Below, piece after piece: positions 11,879-22,539 of a stretch of DNA of 64,000 nucleotides. Within the stretch, counting starts at the first letter, position 1. Each line of letters opens with the position of its first letter. The notes beneath the pieces are model-generated. The model did not search any database. It worked only from the letters and a program-made list of their open reading frames with translations, and was not told the DNA's origin. The position numbers and the translations under genes were made by a program. Source of the stretch: Apium graveolens (lineage: Eukaryota; Streptophyta; Magnoliopsida; Apiales; Apiaceae); NCBI RefSeq assembly GCF_009905375.1, contig NC_133652.1:121789797-121853796 (forward strand), written 5' to 3'.

Positions 11879-13112
11879 CTACTCTGAATCAGAAGCATCG
11901 CCCTCAACGGGTGGAGTGTCAGGCATGTCTGGAGGCGGATACACGGAGTCCTCACCAAATAATGGCCATTAGATGTCAACACTGGTGGCTCTGAAAGCTA
12001 TCCCAAGTGCCTGGGTGAGATCATGTGCAAATCAACCATAGATGTCGTGCATCGCATCCATCCTCCTCACTAAATGCATATACTGCGTCGAACTCAAACC
12101 AGCTCCAACCTCTGCTCATGTTGCCTCCTGCTGCTGCTGCTGCTGCGACGAACCAGCCTCCTCTCCTAACTGAGCTCTCCAAGCTACCTTACTCGCTTGC
12201 TACGTACAACCGGCATACATCTGATCATGGGGTCATCCCTCTGGCAGATGATCAAAAGTGTAACCAAGCCCTTAAGATCGGGCTTTCCTACACCCCACTC
12301 AACCATGATGTACAGCGTAGAACTGTCAATAGGAGCACTGGGAAGCTCTAATTGCTCATGTGCGGGCCAACGAACACCAAATGCCACGCACAGCTTCATC
12401 ACAATGGACGTATATGTATAGCACCCGTGGTACCTCCTCTCAAGAATCTCAAAATCCCCTGATAAATCACCATCCCCAAATCAATGTAATCACCCTGAAG
12501 AATACCCCACAGCAGACGAGCACGCTCCACAGTAATCTCATGCACATGCGAAGATGGCATGATATTAGCACAAATAAATGAGTTCCAAGCTTGTGCAAAC
12601 CTGTTCATGCACGACGCAGGGAACGTGGAGTAATTAGTAGTGCCCCTCTTGAACTTCCAGTGAGTATCAGGCACACACAAAGTCACAACGATCAGATCCA
12701 AGTTGAAGTCCTCGGGAGTCTTATCATTCCAAGTGTCCTGACCGGGCTTCCTCGCGGGCTGCTCAATCACCCTCCTAATGGCATCAGCACTGTACTCTAC
12801 ATTCATCCCCCTAACCACCGTAAAACCATTCTTCTTCGCCTTCGTGTTGGCATAAAACTCCCGCACAACGCTCATGGGCACAACAGCGGAAGCCTCACAA
12901 AAAGGAACCCATCCCATCTCAAGAATCATCTCCAAAAGCTTACCATCCTTTCCTGATGGTAGAAAACCTCGCTCCTTAGCAATAGGCTTCAAGAGAAGCC
13001 TCATGTACTCCTCTTCAACCTCAAGAATGGAAAACCTTGGTCTCACACCACCCGCAGATGAAGAATCGGTGGTACTGCTTCCTACTTCCGTTCTTTGTCT
13101 TTTTGGTGCCAT
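11879..13112 (-). pseudogene. Athila third ORF, plant putative transposon-protein domain
   Basis: Starts at the ATG at 13112 (MAPKRQRT), about 95 bp after a TATA box, and reads openly to 12399. It then needs a frame change near 12400 and crosses stops to an acidic end at 11879. The N-terminus is basic and Ser-rich. The core contains REFYAN and RGMNVEYSADAIRRVIEQP, then a helical segment with ARLLWGILQGDYIDLG. The C-terminal part has a poly-Gln run and the family-like MDAMHDIYG and FAHDLTQALG stretches. This resembles the plant 'putative transposon protein' domain (Pfam Transposase_32) that often sits in the env-like place of Athila elements. No signal peptide or membrane helix is evident. Its biochemical role is not known. 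The SIRE third ORF shows the same motif order. Confidence 0.75.
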
Positions 13113-13208
13113 TGAGATTGAATAAGAGAGAATAAAGACTAAGTGTTTGAGAGAGATTTGTGTTTGAGAATTTGTGAAGTGGTGGAGAAGTTTGTGTATA
13201 AGTGTGTG

Positions 13209-13216
13209 TATTTATA
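13209..13216 (-). promoter_or_regulatory. TATA box before the Athila third ORF
   Basis: Minus strand TATAAATA followed by CACACAC, about 95 bp before the ATG at 13112. The stretch between is pyrimidine- and A-rich like a plant 5' UTR and has no upstream ATG. An internal promoter for the third ORF is inferred. Confidence 0.6.
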
Positions 13217-13408
13217 GGTGGAGAGATGAGAATTAGATATGAAATATAAGTGGGAATTGATTATGGGAGTCATGGGAATAATGGGTTTGATTTAGAGAGG
13301 GAAATTTGGGATGTGGAAGAGTAAAATTCGGTTTAGAATTGATTTTATATCAAAAATCCCAAAATTCCCTTAAAAACTGATGTTTTTATTTTTTTTCGAA
13401 CAGGATCC

Positions 13409-13550
13409 GGCGCGGGCACGCGCTTGGACAGAGCGGGCGCGCTCACCTTCTGGAAAACCGGCACGGCCGCGCGCTAGATCAGGGCGGGCGCGCTTACCTT
13501 CTGGAAAAACAGCGCGGCCGCGCGCTGGATCAGCGCGGGCGCGCTTGGCT
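13409..13550. repeat. GC-rich triple repeat upstream of the internal TATA box
   Basis: Three units of about 51 bp (from 13409, 13460 and 13512), each with GCGCG, then GATCAG or a close variant, then GCGGGCGCGCT, then CTTCTGGAAAA or similar. GC content is far above the surroundings. The same module occurs in the LTRs of this element (10641-10676 once, 20253-20316 twice) and in the related LTR at 54350-54442, always on the upstream side of the TATA sequence. It is probably promoter-proximal sequence shared with the LTR. Confidence 0.8.
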
Positions 13551-13807
13551 ACTGAAGTTGGCCCTGAATTTTATTTCTTTTTCTGATTTTTTGTGTTTTT
13601 CTTCTTTTTTCTTGCTTCCTCTACCTACTAATTTACAACAAACTTGGGTTGCCTCCCAAAAAGCGCTTCTTTTACGTCGCTAGCTCGACGTAGAACCCTG
13701 AGCTCAAATGGAAAATAAAATGTCACTAACCACCTCGCGGTTTACCGTGTCACCATAGTAATGCTTCAACCTTTGACCATTTACCTGAATGCTTGTCCCG
13801 GATTACT

Positions 13808-14833
13808 TTAAAAAATTTCTACCACTCCATGTGGAAACACAGTTTTGATTATGAAGGGCCCTGACCACCTTGACTTCAACTTTCCGGGAGAAAGACGGAG
13901 ACAAGAGTTAAACAAAAGAACTTGTTGCCCCGGCACAAATGATTTGACCACAAGACCCCTATCGTGCCACCTCTTGACTTTCTCCTTGCACATTTTGTTG
14001 TTCTCATAAGCTTGAAGTCGAAACTCGTCGAGTTCATTCAATTAAAGCATTCTCTTCTTTCCAGCCGCATCCAAGTTAAGAATTAATTTCTTCAAAGCCC
14101 AATACGCCTTATGCTCGAGCTCCATAGGCAAATGACACCCCTTACCATAAACCAACTAAAACGGCGACATTCCCAATGAAGTCTTGTATGCTATTCTATA
14201 CGCCCAAACAGCTTCATCAAGCTTCAAAGACCAATCTTTCCTCGATGGACACACAACTTTCTCTAAAATGCGCTTGATCTCTCTGGTAGACACCTCAGCT
14301 TGACCATTTGTCTGAGGATGATAAGTCGTAGCAATGCGATGATTCACATTATATCTTTGCATCATAGCAGTGAACTTGCGATTGCAAAAATGCGACCCCT
14401 TCTCACTGATTATGACTCTCGGAGTTCCAAACCTTGTGAATATCTGCTTGTGAAGAAAATTAAGCACCACTTTCGCATCGTTCGTTGGCAACGCCTTTAC
14501 TTCAACCCATTTTGACACATAATCAACCGCCGACAAGATGTATTGATTGTTACAAGATGAGATAAATGGCCCCATGAAGTCAATTCCCCAAACATCGAAG
14601 ACCTCAACCCCGAGAAGCACATTAAGAGGCATCTCATCCCTATTAGACATATTACCCATACGTTGACATCGATCACATTTCTGAACAAACTGGTGAGCAT
14701 CTTTAAACAAGGTTGGCCAAAAGAAACCTGCTTGAAGAATACGAGCTGTTGTCTTTCTCCACCATAATGTCCTCCATAAGCCGTTAAGTGGCAATCTCGC
14801 AAGATCCCCCCCGTTTCGCTGTAAGGAATACAT
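13808..14833 (-). pseudogene. Athila integrase, broken
   Basis: Readable from 14833 (zinc-binding part with CDRCQRMG) through the catalytic core to 14156, then 14041-13808 after a break. The first catalytic Asp is in WGIDFMGPF and the Glu is in TNGQAEVSTRE. The segment that should hold the second Asp reads IISEKGSHF, so this acidic residue is Glu instead of Asp and the following Gly is Lys. The C-terminal piece has LKSRWSGPFII, typical of gypsy integrase tails. With the frame break it is non-functional. Confidence 0.85.
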
Positions 14834-14889
14834 CTCCTGATGATTTGGTCAGCTCTTTATCGAAAAAGAAATGGCTCATCCCACATATA

Positions 14890-15426
14890 TCACTTCACTT
14901 CATGTAGAAACTTCTTCCTTTGAGCATATAAGTCGGGAGGCATGATATTACTCACAAGGTAGTTCATAATATTTGCAAACCACGGTTCTTCTTCTTGTAC
15001 TCCAAACAACTGCTCATCGGGAAAAGACTCATTTATCAAAGTCTTGTCCAATGAAGTAGCATTAGGGTTCTCTAAACGTGAGAGATGATCAATGACTTGA
15101 TTTTCAGTCCCCTTTCTTTCTTTGATCTCCAGTTCAAATTCTTGAAGCAAAAGAACCCATCTAATTAATCTAGGCTTCGAGTCCTTCTTTGAGACGAGAT
15201 AACGAATTGGAGCGTGATCACTGAACACTGTCACCTTAGTCCCAAGTAGATAAGATTGAAATTTCTCAAAACCATAGACAATAGACAAAAGTTCTTTCTC
15301 CGTAGTAGTATAATTCAGTTGAGCACCATTTAGGGTCTTGCTAGCGTAGTAGACCACATGAAATATGTTGTTCTTCCTCTGCCTAAGAACTGCTCCAATT
15401 GCATAGTCACTTGCATCACACATCAT
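14890..15426 (-). pseudogene. Athila RNase H domain and linker
   Basis: About 178 codons. The RNase H residues are visible in order: [27 protein letters not shown] and IDHLSRL. It removes template RNA during reverse transcription. Cut off from RT by stops between 15430 and 15915. Confidence 0.88.
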
Positions 15427-15429
15427 CTC

Positions 15430-17690
15430 AAAAGGTTCATTTCAATCAGGTGCAGTTATGATAGGTGCCGTGATTAAACTCTTCTTCAATGTCTTAAAAG
15501 ATGCAAGACACTCATCATCAAACTTGAAACGGACATCTTTCTCTAGCAAACTACACAAAAACTTTGAAATCCTTGAGAAGTCCTTGATGAAACGCCTATA
15601 GAAACCCGCATGACCAAGAAAACTGCGAATTCCCTTAACAGAAATAGGTGGAGGAAGATTTCGATCACCCCCACTTTGGCTATGTCCACCTCAAGACCCT
15701 TACTCAAAACCTTGTGCCCAAGAATAATACCCTATCGCACCATAAAGTGACATTTCTCCCAACTGAGAACCAAATTGGTCTCAACACACCTCTTGAGAAC
15801 GTGTCCAAGATTTTGCAAGCATTCGATAAAAGAATCGCCAAATACAGAGAAGTCGTCCATGAACACCTCCACATTCTGACCAATTATATCAGAAAAGATG
15901 GCCATTATACATCTCTAAAATGTGGCTGGTGCACCACACAGACCAAAAGAAACTCGTCTGAAGGTGAAATTACCAAATGGACAAGTGAGGGTAGTATTCT
16001 CATGATCTTCTGGAGCGATACAAATCTGATTGTAACTCGAATATCCATCCAGAAGACAGTAGTACTCATGACCAACCAATCTGTCAAGCATCTGGTCAAT
16101 GAAGGGAAAAGGGAAGTGATCATTCCTAGTGGCGTTGTTCAGATTTCTGTAATCCATACAGACTCTCCATCCCGTGACTGTCCGAGTAGGTATGAGCTCG
16201 TTTTTATCATTAGTAACCACTATGATACCTCCTTTCTTTGGTACACACTTAACCGGACTCACCCAAGAACTGTCAGAAATAGGATAAATAATCCCTGCAT
16301 CCAGCCACTTAAGAATTTCCTTCTTTACTACTTCCTTCATGATCAGATTAAGTCTTCTTTGCTGTTCAACCGTAGGCTTGCTACCTTCCTCTAGCAGAAT
16401 TTTATGCATGCAATAAGAAGGGCTGATTCCCTTGATATCTGCAATAGTCCAACTAATTTCCGACTTGAACTCTCTTAGAAGCCTCAGGAGCTTTTCCTCG
16501 TCACTACTTGAAAGGTCAGATGCAATAATCACAGGCAGAGTAGATGCATATCCTAAAAAAGTGTACCTCAAATGCTCAGGTAAAGGCTTAAGCTCAAGAG
16601 TGGGAGCTTCCTCAATATATGGCTTGAGGCGTTTAGGAGCTTTGTTCAATTCCTCAATTTCAAGAGATTCAAAAGGCATATCAATCTTCCTCTTCCAGGA
16701 AGAATCATTCAGATATTGCAATTGCTCTTCACCTTCGTCATCTTCACTATCTGAATTCCCCAATAAGGGCTTCTCTAAGGCATCAGACCTCAGCAATTGA
16801 TCAAGTTCCGAAGTCACCGCAGAATCGACCAACTCTACCTTTAAGCACTCCTCATCTTCCGTAGGAAATTTCATAACCTTGAACACATTAAAAGTTACAT
16901 CATGATCTAGCACTCGCATTATAAGCTCTCTCTTCTGCACATCTATCAAGGTTTGACCAGTTGCCAAGAAAGGTCTTCCCAAGATTATGGGAATCTTCTT
17001 ATCCTCCTCGAAATCCAGAATTATGAAATCAGCAGGGAAGATGAGTTTATCGACCTTGACCAAGACATCCTCCACAATACCTCGCGGATATGTAATAGAA
17101 CGGTCGGCCAACTGCAAAGTCATATAAGTCGGTTTTGGATTAGGTAAGTCCAACTACTTGAAGATTGACAAAGGCATCAGATTAATGCTAGCTCCCAAGT
17201 CACATAAGCATATGTCAAAAGACACTTTTCCAATAGTACACGGAATAGTGAAGCTTTCTGGATCTTTAAGCTTTGGAGGCAACTTCTGTTGCAGCAGAGC
17301 ACTGCATTCCTCCGTGAGAGTGACAATCTCTAAATCATCTAGCTTCACTTTTCGAGAGAGAATACCTTTTATAAACTTTGCCTAACTAGGCATCTGCTCA
17401 AGAGCCTCAACGAAAGGTATGTTGATATGAAGTTTCTTGAACACCTCCAGAAACTTCTAAAATTGCTTGTCCAGCTTTTTCTTCTGCAGCCTCTTAGGAA
17501 AAGACGGTGGAGGATAGATCTGTTTCTCCCCTGTATTACCCTCATGAAGAGTGTACTCAACAGTAGTCTTCCTTGGTTCCACTTCTACTTCCTGTTGCTC
17601 TACTTCTTTTTCAGCCCCAACATTTTCAGTTGACACTTGAGTTTGTTCGGGATTCGCAACCTTTCTAAACCTCAAAGTGATTGCCTTTTC
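15430..17690 (-). pseudogene. Athila protease and reverse transcriptase, broken
   Basis: Minus-strand reading from about 17675. An acidic linker is followed by the retropepsin motif [10 protein letters not shown] (near 17165-17195), then the RT fingers (WVSPVKCVPKKGG), RT palm (CMDYRNLNNAT) and the catalytic box VFMDDFSVFG near 15845-15875. One in-frame TAG separates protease from RT at 17154-17156. Another TAG at the codon after GAPATF interrupts RT at 15915, before the catalytic box. Further stops and shifts follow to 15430. All parts match Athila-type pol. Confidence 0.88.
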
Positions 17691-17699
17691 CTAGCTCCT

Positions 17700-19011
17700 T
17701 AGTTTCCTTCCTTCCTGGCACTTCAGTGTCACTAGGTAATGTACCAGGTTGACGATTTAGCAAGGCATTGACAATTTGTCCAATTTGATTTTCCAAAGTC
17801 TTTATAGAAACAACTTGACTCTTGCATATAAGCTTCAACTCCTCTAATTCAGATTTTTCATTAGCTTGTTACAGCTGAAGTTGCTGTCTTGGTGCATATT
17901 GCGGTTGTTGAAAACCAGGGGGTTGTACTGCTTAGCTGGATACTGCTGATAAGGCTGTTGAACTACATTCTGAGCGTCGCTTCAACTGAAATTAGGATGA
18001 TTGCGGTTATTGGGATGATAAGTGGCTGTCACAGGTTGCTGCAAACGCTGAAAGTTGTTCATGAACTGAACTGATTCACTAGAAATTGCGCACTGATCAG
18101 TCTCATGGGCACCAACACAAAGTTCACATACACTAGCGATTTGATTAACTCTATAATTAGCCAGAGTGTCCACATTCATCGTCGAAGCCTTAAGTTGGGC
18201 CGCTATAGCAATTGCTGCATCCAACTCCAGAATTCCGGCCACTTTTCCCTGAGTCAGTCTCTGGGAAGGATTCTGGTATTCATTAGCAGCCATCAGTTCA
18301 ATCAATTCATAAGCTTCATCGTAGCTCTTAGCCCACAGGGCTCCTCCTGATGCTGCATCGAGCATAGGTCTAGAAGTAGCACCCAATCCATTGTAGAAAC
18401 AGGTTATAATCATCCAGTCAGGCATGCCATGGTGTGGGCACTTCCTTAGCATCTCCTTATATCGATCCCAAGCCTCACACAGAGATTTTCCAGTTTGCTG
18501 AGCATTCCTGATTGCAGTAGTCTTCGCCATAGGGAAGAATTTAGTGAGAAAATTTTGAGCAACATCTTCCCAAGTGGTGATAGACCCTGCTGGTAGAGAA
18601 TATAACCAACATTTAGCTTTATCCCTCAGAAAGAATGGGAAGAGTCAACTTGAAAGTGTCGCAGATCTCGATGATATCCCTGATGTGCATGTTGGGGTCT
18701 TCAGTAGGAGAACCCCCAAACTGAACTGAGTTATGTATCATCTGAATCATTCTTGACTTGATCTTAAAAGTGTTAGCCCTGATGGCTGGCCTGATGATGC
18801 TCGACTGAATGTCATTGATCTTAGGCAGAGAATAGTCCATCAAAGCCTTAGAATTTTCTACTTTATCTCCCATCACTACTAAAAATGGTTCTTCAAATTT
18901 CTCTTCTTCTCCTATCTTCTTTTCTTCTTCAAAAACTTCCTTTCGAACCACCACAACTTCTTCCTTGGCTTTATCCAGAGTTCTCTTACGAGTACGCGAA
19001 CGCGTATGCAT
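17700..19011 (-). pseudogene. Athila gag, broken
   Basis: Starts at the ATG at 19011 (MHTRSRTR, a basic N-terminus). The capsid region contains NSVQFGGSPTEDPNMH. A frame change near 18620 is followed by the piece 18530-17982 with WDRYKEMLRKCPHHG, YDEAYELIELMAANEYQ and the Cys/His-poor CELCVGAHETDQC. A Gln-rich tail continues to about 17700. These features are typical of Athila capsid proteins. Confidence 0.88.
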
Positions 19012-19128
19012 ACACCCTCGCTAGAGTACCTGAAATAAGATAATAAAACAGATACGTAACAATGTCCGAGTCAATGAACTTTAACGACCACTGATGGAAA
19101 ATACATAAACTAAAAATTAACACTGCAG

Positions 19129-19146
19129 TCCCCGGTAGAGGCGCCA
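19129..19146 (-). other. Athila primer-binding site
   Basis: Minus strand TGGCGCCTCTACCGGGGA, six bases after the 5' LTR end. It pairs with the 3' end of plant tRNA-Asp except for two positions in the middle. Primer for minus-strand DNA. Confidence 0.8.
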
Positions 19147-19152
19147 AAAACT

Positions 19153-20562
19153 TGTTAGTCGCTAAACACGCGCTAATAATACACGCAAGTATACGCGTTC
19201 GCAAGTAGTATAAGATATAAATTAGATTCGTTCCCACAGAGACTGGCTTGGTTAACTAATTAATTTATGCACTTAAGCAATAGTGTATGGTTATTATTCA
19301 ATGCTAAGACAATAACAATTTGAGGTTGTTCATAACTAAGATTTAAACTAACAATTATAACTAAGAAAATAAGATTGATTGAATTAATATATATGACAAA
19401 CATGGCATTCTAACTTCATTAAGTACTTCATTCAATAGCCTTTTCATTCATAACATTAACATGTAATGGTGATGACACTAATCAGATAACACGAAACTGA
19501 TAAACACCAACTTTCGTTGCACGAATACCATACTACCAGACATCCACAAAAGAGATAGAAGCTGAATAGACACCAGTTATATTGAGACCCTATATGTCTA
19601 TAGAATTTGACAACATAACGGTTAAAGAACAAGTTATCTATCTTGATTATATAGGGCAAGTAAGATGGTTAAAATTACCTACTAATCATGCATAACAAAT
19701 ACATGAACCTATGCTAGCATGGCAAGTTCTAAATCCTTAAATTCACTTTCGCTTCATTAAGATTTAACACACTATCTTATAAGTTCGCGACGCTCATAAG
19801 ATGAATAAGCACAACCAATACTAGGTTATCATACAATCACCACACACTAAGGCATCAGAACAATTCAACTAAAGAAATCCATAAATAAATCCGCTAGAAC
19901 CCCACGATAACGATTAGCCCATAATCGGACTCATCATCAACGTGGGTTCCGATGAAAACATGGTATAATAAACGTAGTGTTGATAATGAATAAATAAAAC
20001 CAAGTACGAGACAAGAGTAAGGTTCACAAATAAGAAAACTAGCATCCAAGTTACAACTTAGAACAAAGATTCACAAGTAAAAATAAGAGCTTCTTCGTCT
20101 TTGTCGAATTGTACTAACACGGTCTTCTTACAGCCCTCCTTGTGATATGTTATGAAAAATGACCTAAAGTTATGATTATATAGCATCCCTGATCAGCAGA
20201 GAAGTCCAGAAATCAGACTTCTATTCAAAATAGGATCCTTGAAACCTGACCTGGCGCGGTCGCGCGCTTAATCAGTGCGAGCGCGGCTGCGCGCTTGATC
20301 AGTGCGGGCGCGCTGGGCTTCTGTAAAAAATCATCTTTCTTATTTTTCTTGCAGATTTGAGCCGGTCTTCACGAGTTTTATTTCTTGGAAACCATCCTAA
20401 CACCATATTAGTATCAAATCAATGCTAATCACCTGGTTCTCAGATTAATGCCTGAAATTCAAAAACACTAGAAACCACATTAAAGCACCAATAACTTGAG
20501 TACAGATACACCAATTTGAAGCTTTATGGAGCGTAATAAAGTGTCATAAATGCCACTCAACA
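19153..20562 (-). repeat. Athila-type 5' LTR
   Basis: 1410 bp, with ends TGTTAGTC and ACTCAACA on the plus strand. TATA at 20177-20182 (minus strand TATATAATC). The GC-rich GATCAG module is present twice at 20253-20316, about 70 bp on the upstream side of that TATA, against once in the left LTR. Confidence 0.93.
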
Positions 20563-20567
20563 ATCCT

Positions 20568-21611
20568 CACCACTCTCAGTTATAACAATTAGGGCGATCT
20601 CCTTTCTCTTCTTTTTACTCACCTCATCCTTTTGAGAAGATGAGGTGGTTGGTTTCCTAGCTTTTACAGGTTTTGAAGGAATGGTTTCAGCTTGGGAAGA
20701 TCCCTATGGGTGTTCTTGTATTTGTACTTCCACAGGTTCAGGGATCATAGATGTGCTAGATTGTACATTTGACCGCATGTCAGGCATTGGGTAAGGGTAA
20801 CTCCTAAACATCTCCAACATGAATGGAGTGATTTTCAGACTTACATTTTACCTTATTCTTTGTAGTAAGTGAACCAAATATTATTTTGGACACTTGCTTA
20901 CAATTGCCTAATTTTGTGCTATCTATACCATTTAATAAATGTATGTCTGCTACTTTATGATTTAAAGTGGACATAATAAATCTAGTAAAGAAAATTTCCT
21001 TACCTCTAGCTGACAGGGGCATTGTTAGCTGGTTGCAAGTTCTTCCAGGATCAATAGAGCAATATTCAAGTGTTTGTTGTGGGCAATTGAGTACACCATC
21101 TTTTGCACCACACTTGAAATATTGTCATACCCTGTCTTCCTGCATGTGAAGGCCCTCACCACAGAATCAAAGATGAAGGACCACTCATTCCTTAGATTTG
21201 TTCTGTTCAAGCTTGACAGGTTGATTCTTCCACCATAGTTGATGAAGTCCATAAACTCAGTCAGTTCATCATGAGTTGTTACCTCCACCAGATTTTCAGT
21301 TGGTAGCCCCAAAGCTCTATTCACATCTTGTTCATTGAACTCTATTAGTTGGCCTCCAATTGTGCATGCCACACCATAGAGAGAGAGAGAGAGTTGTCAT
21401 TCATATCAGTCCTCACTACTGCTGTAGTCCAGAATTCATGCAGAACATCCAGATATAGAACATGATTTGTAGTCAAAGCTCCTGCAATATAATATTCAGC
21501 CAAAAGTTTCACAAACCCCTTGAAACTGTCAGGAGTTTGGTTAGCATCAGTAAAAGCGGGATAGTTTATTCCTTTCTCTGGAATAGAGGCTCTTGTAATA
21601 TTTAGTGCCAT
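20568..21611 (-). pseudogene. SIRE third ORF, N-terminal part, frameshifted
   Basis: The ATG at 21611 (MALNITRASI) is the first ATG after a TATA box. Reading is open to a GA/TC dinucleotide run at 21378-21394, where the frame changes to 21372-21025, then changes again to 21022-20804. The tail to 20568 is basic and Ser-rich (SKKKRKE). The core has HEFWTTAVV, GGQLIEFNEQDVNRALGLP and a following helical stretch. This order matches the Athila third ORF here (REFYAN, then RGMNVEYSADAIRRVIEQP), so both are likely members of the plant putative transposon-protein family. Function unknown. The ORF continues at 9536. Confidence 0.7.
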
Positions 21612-21752
21612 TTTTGATTGATGAGAGTGAATGGGTAAGAAGAATTTTTAGGAAAGGAGTGAAGACGAGAGAAAAATCGGTTTTTGCTTGAAGGGCTAGG
21701 TCACTTGAGATCTCGAAAGTTGTAAGTATGTATATGTATTGAGATGTCTGGG

Positions 21753-21760
21753 TATTTATA
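21753..21760 (-). promoter_or_regulatory. TATA box before the SIRE third ORF
   Basis: Minus strand TATAAATA in the context ACTATAAATACCCAG, about 140 bp before the ATG at 21611. The stretch between resembles a plant 5' UTR (CT- and A-rich). Together with the repeat array just upstream it looks like an internal promoter; this is inference. Confidence 0.6.
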
Positions 21761-21773
21761 GTAAAATCAAATA

Positions 21774-22256
21774 ACTTGTCGAGAACTCAAAAATAGACGT
21801 TTGGAATCAGTCTAACGAGAAGTCATTTTAAGTGATGAAAAGCATATCGAGAAGTCATTTTAAATTACTCTTATATGTAACTAAAAAATGACTTATCGAG
21901 ATGTCAAATAATTACCCAGTTTGTCCAAAAATGGACTGAATTAATTCCACAACTTTTATTTGAATAAATTCAAAATAAAATTAGAATAAATTTGCCAAAA
22001 GTATTTTACCAGAATAATTTATTAAGTTAAATTATTTTAGTTCTGAGTTATTGAGAAGTCTAAGAATTATACTTGTAGAGAACTCTGTGAATTAACACTA
22101 CTAGAGAACTCTACAAGGACTTATCGATAAGTCATAATAAAGCTTATCGAGAAGTCACTCGAAAAGTCAGTGAATTGACTTATCGAGAACTCACTCGAGA
22201 AGTCTTAAAATAACTTGTCGATAAGTCAGTTAAACTTATCGAGAACTCAGTTCTCT
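21774..22256. repeat. TCGA palindrome array in the SIRE pol-ORF3 spacer
   Basis: About a dozen copies or part copies of the near-palindrome GACTTATCGATAAGTC (variants ACTTGTCGAGAACTC, GCTTATCGAGAAGTC and others) in 480 bp, ending about 15 bp upstream of the TATA box. The same motif is arrayed in this element's own LTR at 36780-37252. It may be a transcription-factor binding cluster. Confidence 0.75.
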
Positions 22257-22539
22257 ATATACTTTTGAACAACTCAATTATGCCTTGTGTTAATTTCACA
22301 TATTAAGAATGTAAATTAACAACTGAGCAGTTTACTTAGAATTTGAAAAATTCCAAGCTAAAATTTTTATTTTGAAAATAAAATTTGCAGAGATTTCTGA
22401 AATATTTATAATTCATATTTCAGTTAATTTCCAATTAAATCAAATTAATTTTGAATTACTAGAGATTAATCTGCTGCAAAACATTAGTTGAATTCTTGCC
22501 TTAGGATGAAGAATTAAGCATTCCAATTTCACCTACAAG
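22257..22539. other. AT-rich pol-ORF3 spacer
   Basis: Between the RNase H end and the palindrome array. AT-rich, no ORF, nothing recognised. Confidence 0.5.

Larger units (their letters stand above)
9542..20562 (-). mobile_element. Complete Ty3/gypsy Athila-type retrotransposon
   Basis: An 11.0-kb element with LTRs at 9542-10925 and 19153-20562 and the 5-bp duplication ATCCT at 9537-9541 and 20563-20567. Coding is on the minus strand: gag, protease, RT, RNase H, integrase (gypsy order), then a same-strand third ORF before the 3' LTR. The PBS matches tRNA-Asp apart from two bases and the PPT is TTTGGGGGT, both typical of Athila. It inserted in the third ORF of the SIRE element. Coding regions have several stops and shifts, and the LTRs differ at many positions plus a length change in a GC-rich module, so it is an old, inactive copy. 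Confidence 0.93.

Noticed and set aside
13380..13586. Plus-strand ORF rich in Arg, Ala, Pro
   Set aside because: It only translates the GC-rich triple repeat; no homology and wrong strand for the element.
21774..22256. The SIRE spacer as a solo LTR insertion
   Set aside because: No TG/CA ends with a target duplication were found, and the spacer leads directly into a TATA box and the third ORF. An alignment with the LTR would settle it.
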